From assembly GCA_017935805.1 (NCBI GenBank), contig JAGBGV010000149.1:1-5070 (forward strand): 5,070 nt of DNA, given 5' to 3'. The position numbers and the translations under genes are program-made. The notes below the pieces were generated by a model. It was not told the DNA's origin. It saw nothing but the letters and a program-made list of their open reading frames with translations, and ran no database searches. This document shows, piece after piece, positions 1-5,070 of the stretch (positions within the stretch are counted from its first letter, which is position 1; every line of letters starts with the position of its first letter). This stretch comes from Clostridia bacterium (GTDB lineage Bacteria > Bacillota_A > Clostridia > Oscillospirales > CAG-272).

Positions 1-1
1 C

Positions 2-1153
2 ACATTTACATTTACAACTGATGATGTTGTTGGCGACAATACTATCGTGTCAGTAAACTATGCTCATCTTATGGAGGACCTCTCTATTGGTGACACCATA
101 ATGGTAAACAACGGGCTTGTTGTATTCGAGGTTCGTGAGCTTACGGATACCAAAGCTGTGTGTACCGTTATAGCAGGCGGTGAGTTGTCCGATCGTAAAA
201 GCATGAATTTTCCCAACAAGACACTGAGTCACGCATATCTTTCCGACCAGGACAAGGCTGATATACTGTTTGGAATTGAAAATGACGTTGACTTTATTGC
301 GGCATCCTTCGTATCGTGTAAGGAAGATGTTATGTCTATTCGTAGACTTCTGAACGAAAACGGCGGTCAGGACATTAATATTATTGCAAAAATTGAAAAC
401 CGCGCCGGTGTAAATAACATTGATGAAATATGTCAGGTTGCTGACGGAATTATGGTTGCACGCGGTGATCTTGGTGTTGAAATCCCTTACGTTGAAGTAC
501 CTTCTGTTCAGAAGCATCTCATCCAGAAGTGCAGAATGCTTGGTAGTAGAGTAATCACGGCAACGGAAATGCTTGAGTCTATGATTCACAATCCCCGCCC
601 CACAAGAGCTGAGATATCCGACGTTGCGAATGCTGTTTACGACGGTTCTTCTGCGATTATGCTTTCCGGTGAAACGGCTGCCGGTAAATACCCTGTTTCC
701 GCTGTGAAAACTATGAGTGAAATAGCAGAGTACACCGAGCAGCACATTGATTATAAGCGCTGGTTCGCGACAACGGACTACAAGATCAAAAATAATCTTG
801 ACGCTATCTCTCATGCTACCTGTGCAATGGCTATTGACGTTAACGCGAAATGCATTGTAGTTAACTCGGTCTCCGGTCTTACTGCAAGAATGGTCAGCAG
901 ATTCCGCAGCCCTGCAGATATCATGGGACACACAACAAATGTCAAGGCATGGAGACAGCTTAATCTCAGTTGGGGTGTTACACCTGTTCTGAGCGAGAAG
1001 TATAATTCACTGGATGTTGTGTTCTATCAAGCAACTCAAAATGCCAAGAGGGTCTTCTCTCTCTCATCCGGCGACAATATCGTTATTACCGGCGGTATGA
1101 TCAACGGATCTGCAGGAAACACAAACACTATTAAGGTAGAAACAATCCAATAA
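2..1153 (+). CDS. pyk: Pyruvate kinase, 5'-truncated by the window edge
   Basis: This enzyme makes pyruvate and ATP from phosphoenolpyruvate and ADP, the last step of glycolysis, in the cytoplasm. The frame is open from base 2 to the TAA at 1151-1153, giving about 383 visible residues. By comparison with E. coli PykF (470 residues, recalled alignment) roughly 90 N-terminal residues lie off the left edge, including the first barrel strands. The visible part starts inside the B (lid) domain with TFTFTTDDVVGDN. The barrel follows, with the catalytic lysine of AKIEN (codon 389-391), the metal-binding glutamate of the same motif (395-397), ARGDLG (458-475, aspartate 467-469) and ITATEM with its catalytic threonine (563-565). 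MLSGETAAGKYP follows. From about base 800 comes the C-terminal regulatory domain, ending in the usual GNTNTIKV tail. There is no extra PEP-utiliser domain of the Bacillus type. The GTG at 47 is an internal valine, not the start. No frameshift or lost catalytic residue is seen. The family assignment is very secure. Confidence 0.97.
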   Translation, partial: TFTFTTDDVVGDNTIVSVNYAHLMEDLSIGDTIMVNNGLVVFEVRELTDTKAVCTVIAGGELSDRKSMNFPNKTLSHAYLSDQDKADILFGIENDVDFIAASFVSCKEDVMSIRRLLNENGGQDINIIAKIENRAGVNNIDEICQVADGIMVARGDLGVEIPYVEVPSVQKHLIQKCRMLGSRVITATEMLESMIHNPRPTRAEISDVANAVYDGSSAIMLSGETAAGKYPVSAVKTMSEIAEYTEQHIDYKRWFATTDYKIKNNLDAISHATCAMAIDVNAKCIVVNSVSGLTARMVSRFRSPADIMGHTTNVKAWRQLNLSWGVTPVLSEKYNSLDVVFYQATQNAKRVFSLSSGDNIVITGGMINGSAGNTNTIKVETIQ

Positions 1154-1160
1154 AAGAATT

Positions 1161-1188
1161 AACACCCGATATTGCGTCGGGTGTTTTT
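1161..1188 (+). terminator. Rho-independent terminator of pyk
   Basis: A perfect 9-base-pair stem (AACACCCGA at 1161-1169 with TCGGGTGTT at 1177-1185) encloses a 7-base loop and runs into five T residues (1184-1188) on the + strand. It begins 8 bases after the pyk stop codon. On the opposite strand the same stem is followed by a broken U-rich stretch, so it may also act weakly as a backstop for leftward transcripts. Confidence 0.9.
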
Positions 1189-1202
1189 GATTCGCATATA
1201 CG

Positions 1203-1234
1203 AAAAATCCCCGCTTAAATAGCAGGGACTTTTT
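1203..1234 (-). terminator. Rho-independent terminator of the leftward exporter/phosphatidyltransferase unit
   Basis: The arms 1208-1215 and 1221-1228 enclose the 5-base loop 1216-1220, with an A tract at 1203-1207 and a T tract at 1230-1234. Read as - strand RNA, all 8 pairs form (one is a G-U wobble between 1212 and 1224) and the stem is followed by UUUUU. Read as + strand RNA, the same position is a C-A mismatch. The structure therefore favours the - strand, and it starts only a few bases past the stop codon of the gene at 1237-1791. Confidence 0.85.
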
Positions 1235-1236
1235 GT

Positions 1237-1791
1237 TTATTGATTATTTTTGATCTCCTTGAAGCTCTTTCTGTACATGACTGAATACATGAAGCCCGCG
1301 AAAAATGATGCGGCAAGACAAACTGAAATCATCAGCCATACAGTCCAATCGGGAATGTTCTTGAAAAGGAATAAGGCAATCAGAGTTGTATCAATAAGTA
1401 CGGTTGAAATTTTACCGTAAAGTCTGGCGCCGTGAACGTCTTTTGTCTTTTTGTAATATACAAGACCAAGAACACCCATGCCAACTTCTTTGATAAACAG
1501 CACAGCAAACAGAACAGTCAACTGCGGATACTCTCCGAGAAGGCATAAGATCATAGCAAGCTGCATCAGTTTATCTGCAAATCCGTCAAGGCCTTTGCCA
1601 AATTTTGATACAGCATCATATTTTCTTGCAATCTTGCCGTCAATCAGGTCGGAAAAACATGAAATTGCAAGAACCAAAACAGCCCACAAATGACAACCCT
1701 CTGTGTGGTATAGAATTATTATCGGGATGATCAAAAATATCCTTAAAAAGCTAAGCATATTGGGGATCTGTTTTACAATACTTTTATTCAT
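1237..1791 (-). CDS. CDP-alcohol phosphatidyltransferase, PgsA-like
   Basis: This is an integral membrane enzyme of 184 residues. The family transfers a phosphatidyl group from a CDP-activated lipid to an alcohol. The closest functional guess is phosphatidylglycerophosphate synthase (glycerol-3-phosphate as acceptor), the first committed step to phosphatidylglycerol and cardiolipin. The complete family signature D-x2-D-G-x2-A-R-x8-G-x3-D-x3-D is present as D48, D51, G52, A55, R56, G65, D69 and D73. These aspartates bind the metal and the CDP group. The N terminus (IPNMLSFLR, residues 9-17) and the YGKIST segment (125-130) also match PgsA style. About six hydrophobic segments are visible near 11-28, 33-50, 74-87, 91-113, 129-144 and 149-171. 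Length equals typical PgsA (about 180). One oddity is LDGFADK (68-74) where PgsA usually has LDPxADK, so a paralogue with another acceptor is possible. The start ATG (1789-1791) has a strong AGGAG site. The gene follows the ABC exporter by 42 bases and is probably cotranscribed with it. Confidence 0.9.
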   Translation of the reverse strand: MNKSIVKQIPNMLSFLRIFLIIPIIILYHTEGCHLWAVLVLAISCFSDLIDGKIARKYDAVSKFGKGLDGFADKLMQLAMILCLLGEYPQLTVLFAVLFIKEVGMGVLGLVYYKKTKDVHGARLYGKISTVLIDTTLIALFLFKNIPDWTVWLMISVCLAASFFAGFMYSVMYRKSFKEIKNNQ

Positions 1792-1797
1792 TCTATC

Positions 1798-1803
1798 ACT
1801 CCT
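1798..1803 (-). promoter_or_regulatory. Ribosome binding site of the phosphatidyltransferase
   Basis: On the - strand AGGAGT lies at 1803-1798, with 7 bases between AGGAG and the ATG at 1791-1789. This near-ideal spacing fixes the chosen start. It lies in the 42-base gap after the exporter gene, so the downstream gene can be translated independently on a shared transcript. Confidence 0.85.
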
Positions 1804-1833
1804 AACACTGTAGTAGCATATACAAAGGAAAAA

Positions 1834-4800
1834 TTATTCGGTTCTGAGTGCAACAACGGGATCTTTTTTAGCGGCACTTCTTGATGGAATTATTCCTGCG
1901 ATCAGTGTCAATACCACACTGATTATTACAAGGACGATCGCGGCTTCAATCGGCAGATTTGTTTTAAGGTTAGAAAGACCGGTCAGATGTGCAAGGATCA
2001 TGTCGATCGGGATACACAGCAGATATGTTATTAATATGCCTAATAAGCCGGACGAGAAACCGATGATAACCGTTTCTGCATTGAACAAACCCGACACGTT
2101 CTTTTTAGATGCCCCGATTGCACGAAGAATACCAATCTCTTTTGTTCTCTCCTGAACAGAGATAAGAGTAATCACGCCAATCATGATGGCAGAAACAATA
2201 AGAGAAACGGCAACAAATGATATAAGTACATATGTTATCGCGTCAAGAATTACAGTTATAGAGCTCATCATAATGCCGACATAGTCAGTATAACTTATTT
2301 GTGACACTTCGTCAACTGTAGAATTGTATTCCTCTATTGCTTTTTCGATAAGATCTTTGTCAGCAAATGTGGCAGCAAACAAGTTGACCGTTGCAGGAGA
2401 ATCAATGTCAACATATCCAAGGGTTCGCAGATTGTCTTCGTAAGTTGAGCTTGAGAAATCCAGAACCTCATCATAATATGCAGCACACTGTTCTGTTGTA
2501 TAAGTCGGAAGATCAAGCGAAAGCTTACCTGCAAGCTGCTCAGTTGTAAACTGGCTTACGCTACTCATTACGCCTGCGACATGTTGAGCTTTATACATCT
2601 CAATAATGCCGTTTGTGTAAAACTCGGTGATATCTTCGTCTGACATAGAAGAAATATATTCGCCAATATCCTTCTCAGACATGCCGGTCTGTGCAATAAT
2701 TTCTTGAGTCATTGCAACTTCAATTTGCTCGCGTGTTACACCGGCCAACGCCATTTCTACATACGCATCAATTTGCTCTTGTGGAGGTATGCAGGCGATC
2801 TTAATATATGCCTGAGCCATTCCCTGCTGATCAAGCAAGCTTATATATTCCTTGAATTCGTTTGCTTTTGCTTCTTCGGTCATCTGACCGGACTCCGGTC
2901 TGAACGGAAGGCCTGTAAATATATCAGTCGCCGGATTATCAAGCTGTGCGAGAATTGGTTCAGAATCTGTTGCTTCCTCGATAATATACTTTGTGAGCTC
3001 TTCAGTATATCCGATAGAACCGGTAAGCATAGCTGACACAGCTTTATCGCTGGGACGAATTATACCTGAAACCTTCAGGCTAAGTCCGTTATCGTATAAG
3101 TACTTCAGACCTGTGCTTGTATTTCGGAGATCGGTATAATTGCCGGTAAGCTCATCCTTGGTATAACATTCAGAACTGAGAATTACTCTGAACTCCATGT
3201 CAAAGATTTCTTCGTATGACCACTTCTCTTCTGTGACATCAAGAGTTGTTCCATTGATAGACGCTTCCATAATAGCATCAATATCCTTTTCGGATTTAAG
3301 TCCAAGAGCGTACAGGGTCATGTCAGAGAGCTCATTGTTGTCGTCAAGTACAAGTACTACCTCGTCAAAATCAGTCGGCCAAGAGCCGTATACGAGATCA
3401 TACTGCGATACAACAAGGTCACTTACAAGTCTACCGTTGTCTCCCGGAAGCATTTCCTGCCAAAGCTGTACACCGGCGGACATCATGGGGGGCATCATAG
3501 GATTATTCTGATTAGCGACACTCATGTTTTCTGCGAAAGACATTCCCATATGCTTTGCCATCATGTTGCCGATCAGTGAGTTCAAATCCGATGCAATTAT
3601 CTCACCGTCAACATTCTTTGTGTAAATCAGCAGGTCAGTATTATAGGTATACTGTACACCACTCAGTGCGTTGCCGAGATCGTGTGTGCTATCAGGATTA
3701 TTTCTTTCAGCTTCAATAAACGCCTTAAAGGATCGCAGGTCGTTAGTTTCTGTCTCGATGCTGTTCATAGTATTAACGAGATCGTAAAGTGCAGGCTTTT
3801 GATATACGGCGTCCTTGTCATGTGACTCAGATGCCTGCGCAGAACTTATGAACATCTCCATCAGGGATCCAAGATTGGCATGCTCTTCCTGAATAGTCAA
3901 AGGATATGATGACAATGTATCTTCTTGCACCGAATTGATGAAATCGGTCGTGCCCTGTGATACAGATATAATAAGGGCAATTCCGATAATTCCGATACTT
4001 CCCGCAAAAGCCGTAAGAATTGTGCGTCCTTTTTTTGTAAAGAGGTTTTTCAGAGATAGTCCAAATGACGTCAGAGGAGACATTGAGGGCATTTTCTGCT
4101 TACCCTGCTTCTCTACTTTAACTCTTGCCTTTTCAAGTTCTGAATCGGTCTCAGCATCCGTCAGAGGACTACTGTCGTCTGTAATTACACCGTCAAGCAT
4201 CTTAATTATTCTTGTTGAATACTGTTCAGCAAGGTCGGGGTTATGAGTTACCATTATGATAAGACGATCCTTTGAGATCTCTTTAAGAATGTTCATAACC
4301 TGGACGCTTGTTTCTGTATCGAGAGCACCAGTCGGTTCATCCGCAAGGATAATATCCGGGTTATTTACAATAGCTCGTGCGATAGCAACTCTCTGCATCT
4401 GACCGCCCGACATTTCGCTTGGCTTTTTATTGATCTGATTGCCAAGTCCAACATCCTCCAGCGCCTTAATAGCTCTTTTGCGGCGTTCATGTCTGGATAC
4501 ACCTGACAAAGTAAGAGCAAGCTCTACATTTTGAAGAACTGTCTGGTGAGGAATCAAATTATAGCTTTGGAACACAAATCCAACAGAGTGATTTCTGTAT
4601 GAGTCCCAATCTCTGTCCTTGAAATCCTTGGTCGATCTTCCATTTATTAGCAGATCTCCGCTTGTATACTGATCAAGTCCACCTATGATATTGAGCATTG
4701 TTGTTTTTCCGCAACCGGATGGACCGAGGATTGATACAAACTCGCTTGAGCGAAATTTCAGATCGATCCCTTTCAGAGCGTTAACAACGCCGTCACCAAT

Positions 4801-4836
4801 CGGGTAATCTTTAGTGATACTTTTTAATTCGAGCAT
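1834..4836 (-). CDS. Fused ABC exporter: MacB/LolD-type ATPase plus FtsX-family permease
   Basis: A 1000-residue half-transporter of the MacB-like (type VII, mechanotransmission) class, expected to work as a dimer in the cytoplasmic membrane. Residues 1-220 form the ATPase: A-loop Y11, Walker A GPSGCGKT (38-45), Q-loop Q90, signature MSGGQ (142-146), Walker B ending at D166-E167, D-loop ALD (171-173) and switch H198. A charged linker (about 221-255) leads to membrane segment 1 (about 272-293). An external domain of about 560 residues follows, then three segments near 863-890, 921-945 and 963-986. The FtsX hallmark QERTKEIGILRAIGAS (895-910) sits after segment 2, and the protein ends in DPVVALRTE. 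E. coli MacB is about 650 residues, so the extra length is nearly all external. No catalytic residue is missing. The substrate cannot be read from sequence: relatives handle peptides, antibiotics or lipoproteins, or transmit force to cell-wall enzymes. No MacA-like adaptor gene is visible. The start ATG (4834-4836) has an AAAGGA site, and a sigma-A promoter lies upstream. Confidence 0.93.
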   Translation of the reverse strand: MLELKSITKDYPIGDGVVNALKGIDLKFRSSEFVSILGPSGCGKTTMLNIIGGLDQYTSGDLLINGRSTKDFKDRDWDSYRNHSVGFVFQSYNLIPHQTVLQNVELALTLSGVSRHERRKRAIKALEDVGLGNQINKKPSEMSGGQMQRVAIARAIVNNPDIILADEPTGALDTETSVQVMNILKEISKDRLIIMVTHNPDLAEQYSTRIIKMLDGVITDDSSPLTDAETDSELEKARVKVEKQGKQKMPSMSPLTSFGLSLKNLFTKKGRTILTAFAGSIGIIGIALIISVSQGTTDFINSVQEDTLSSYPLTIQEEHANLGSLMEMFISSAQASESHDKDAVYQKPALYDLVNTMNSIETETNDLRSFKAFIEAERNNPDSTHDLGNALSGVQYTYNTDLLIYTKNVDGEIIASDLNSLIGNMMAKHMGMSFAENMSVANQNNPMMPPMMSAGVQLWQEMLPGDNGRLVSDLVVSQYDLVYGSWPTDFDEVVLVLDDNNELSDMTLYALGLKSEKDIDAIMEASINGTTLDVTEEKWSYEEIFDMEFRVILSSECYTKDELTGNYTDLRNTSTGLKYLYDNGLSLKVSGIIRPSDKAVSAMLTGSIGYTEELTKYIIEEATDSEPILAQLDNPATDIFTGLPFRPESGQMTEEAKANEFKEYISLLDQQGMAQAYIKIACIPPQEQIDAYVEMALAGVTREQIEVAMTQEIIAQTGMSEKDIGEYISSMSDEDITEFYTNGIIEMYKAQHVAGVMSSVSQFTTEQLAGKLSLDLPTYTTEQCAAYYDEVLDFSSSTYEDNLRTLGYVDIDSPATVNLFAATFADKDLIEKAIEEYNSTVDEVSQISYTDYVGIMMSSITVILDAITYVLISFVAVSLIVSAIMIGVITLISVQERTKEIGILRAIGASKKNVSGLFNAETVIIGFSSGLLGILITYLLCIPIDMILAHLTGLSNLKTNLPIEAAIVLVIISVVLTLIAGIIPSRSAAKKDPVVALRTE

Positions 4837-4841
4837 ATATA

Positions 4842-4847
4842 TCCTTT
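4842..4847 (-). promoter_or_regulatory. Ribosome binding site of the ABC exporter
   Basis: AAAGGA on the - strand at 4847-4842, 5 bases before the ATG at 4836-4834. Spacing is slightly short but acceptable. It directly abuts the palindrome at 4849-4866, so a protein or RNA structure there could mask it. Confidence 0.75.
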
Positions 4848-4848
4848 C

Positions 4849-4872
4849 AAAATGTAATTACATTTTATGTAA
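4849..4872. repeat. Palindromic leader element, candidate operator
   Basis: Bases 4849-4866 form an 18-base perfect palindrome (AAAATGTAATTACATTTT). A further half-site overlaps it: ATGTAA at 4852-4857, TTACAT at 4858-4863 and ATGTAA again at 4867-4872, making three alternating half-sites. It lies in the untranslated leader, about 45 to 65 bases downstream of the predicted transcription start and 1 base upstream of the ribosome binding site. The shape suits a dimeric repressor, but the regulator family cannot be named from this sequence. As RNA it would form only a weak A-U stem. Chance occurrence in AT-rich DNA cannot be excluded. Confidence 0.45.
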
Positions 4873-4884
4873 ATTAACAGACTA

Positions 4885-4912
4885 TACTATATAATTCTCC
4901 TATTTTATAGTA
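4885..4912 (-). repeat. Small inverted repeat at the start of the exporter leader
   Basis: On the - strand TACTATA (4912-4906) and TATAGTA (4891-4885) can pair into a 7-base-pair stem with a 14-base loop. The loop holds an AGGAG (4901-4897) with no start codon at a usable distance. The hairpin would sit right at the 5' end of the predicted transcript, where it could influence message stability. With only one C-G pair the stem is weak, and this is a low-weight observation. Confidence 0.25.
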
Positions 4913-4920
4913 GCTCATCT

Positions 4921-4949
4921 ATTATATCACTATGAATTACAGATTTCAA
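4921..4949 (-). promoter_or_regulatory. Sigma-A promoter of the exporter/phosphatidyltransferase unit
   Basis: On the - strand TTGAAA (4949-4944) is followed by exactly 17 bases and then a perfect TATAAT (4926-4921). The -35 box differs from consensus at one position, and the DNA just upstream is A/T-rich like an UP element. The predicted start is near 4913-4915, giving a leader of about 77-80 bases before the ATG at 4836. No other candidate on either strand in this region is as good. Confidence 0.75.
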
Positions 4950-5000
4950 TTAATATTTCATTAGAAAACTATGTTATTAGCGTGAATTTATTTAAATAAT

Positions 5001-5070
5001 TGGCGCTCAAGTGTTACAAACAACCTGCAACCGCCGCAATCTCTGTTAGATGCCTGAACGGTGCCGCAGC
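5001..5070. other. Unassigned GC-richer segment cut by the right edge
   Basis: Composition changes sharply at about 5001, from very AT-rich DNA to about 55% GC. Two - strand frames are open from the edge: one stops at 5014-5016 after 18 codons, the other at 4988-4990 after 26 codons and contains CGGC and three cysteines. A + strand frame is open to the edge too, but has no start with a ribosome binding site. As - strand RNA, 5012-5030 could form a 6-base-pair hairpin without a U tract. It may be the end of a gene or part of a structured RNA. There is too little sequence to choose. Confidence 0.3.

Larger units (their letters stand above)
1203..4915 (-). other. Predicted two-gene transcription unit (ABC exporter then phosphatidyltransferase)
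   Basis: A promoter at 4921-4949, two genes in the same direction with a 42-base gap (1792-1833) that contains no hairpin-plus-U-tract, and a terminator at 1203-1234 together outline one leftward transcript. Cotranscription is inferred from this layout and has not been shown; an internal promoter inside the long exporter gene was not ruled out. Confidence 0.6.

Noticed and set aside
47..49. GTG as a possible start codon of pyruvate kinase.
   Set aside because: The frame continues upstream to base 2 with conserved B-domain sequence (TFTFTTDDVVGDN), and no ribosome binding site precedes the GTG. It is an internal valine.
50..931. A 293-codon open frame on the - strand, antisense to pyruvate kinase.
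   Set aside because: The + strand frame encodes an unmistakable pyruvate kinase with all expected motifs. The antisense frame gives no recognisable protein and is a shadow of its codon pattern.
2334..4246. Several open frames of 66-110 codons overlapping the ABC exporter on both strands (for example 2704-3036 and 3935-4246 on +).
   Set aside because: All lie wholly inside the well-supported 1000-codon gene, lack convincing ribosome binding sites and show no recognisable domains.
4881..4896. TATACT and TATAAT on the + strand as -10 boxes of a rightward promoter.
   Set aside because: No acceptable -35 box lies 16-18 bases upstream, and no clear rightward gene follows. AT-rich DNA gives such matches easily.
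4864..4901. A possible leader peptide in the exporter leader, started from the AGGAG at 4897-4901 on the - strand.
   Set aside because: No start codon lies at a usable distance from this AGGAG, and the next ATG is followed at once by a TAA stop.
5043..5053. GTTAGATGCC resembles the GTTRRRY core of an integron attC site.
   Set aside because: No matching RYYYAAC partner with the needed inverted core boxes lies at a suitable distance, and no integrase or cassette is present. A seven-base match is expected by chance.

Overview
The window looks like chromosomal DNA from a low-to-mid GC Gram-positive bacterium, most likely a gut-type Clostridia/Oscillospiraceae relative. This is inferred from the style of its proteins, the strong AGGAG-type ribosome binding sites, a near-consensus sigma-A promoter and AT-rich intergenic DNA. 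No taxonomic marker gene is present, so the placement is tentative.

Layout from left to right: (1) the 3' three quarters or more of a pyruvate kinase gene on the + strand, running in from off the left edge and ending at 1153; (2) a short convergent intergenic region (1154-1236) with two back-to-back hairpin terminators, one suited to each strand; (3) a 184-residue CDP-alcohol phosphatidyltransferase (PgsA-like phospholipid synthase) on the - strand; (4) 42 bases upstream of it on the same strand, a 1000-residue ABC exporter with an N-terminal ATPase fused to an FtsX/MacB-type permease, whose extracytoplasmic domain is unusually large (about 560 residues); (5) an AT-rich leader and promoter region for that gene (about 4837-5000) with a textbook promoter, an 18-base perfect palindrome next to the ribosome binding site and a small hairpin; (6) a GC-richer 70-base tail at the right edge that could not be assigned.

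The exporter and the phosphatidyltransferase probably form one two-gene transcription unit, reading leftward from the promoter at 4921-4949 to the terminator at 1203-1234, because no terminator is visible between them. Pyruvate kinase is an unrelated glycolytic gene that merely converges on the unit. The ABC protein belongs to a recognisable class (MacB-like fused exporters of Firmicutes), so the window does not contain an obviously new system. The parts least explained by known families are the large external domain with its methionine-rich and helical-repeat segments, the palindromic leader, and the pairing of a substrate-unknown exporter with a lipid head-group enzyme.
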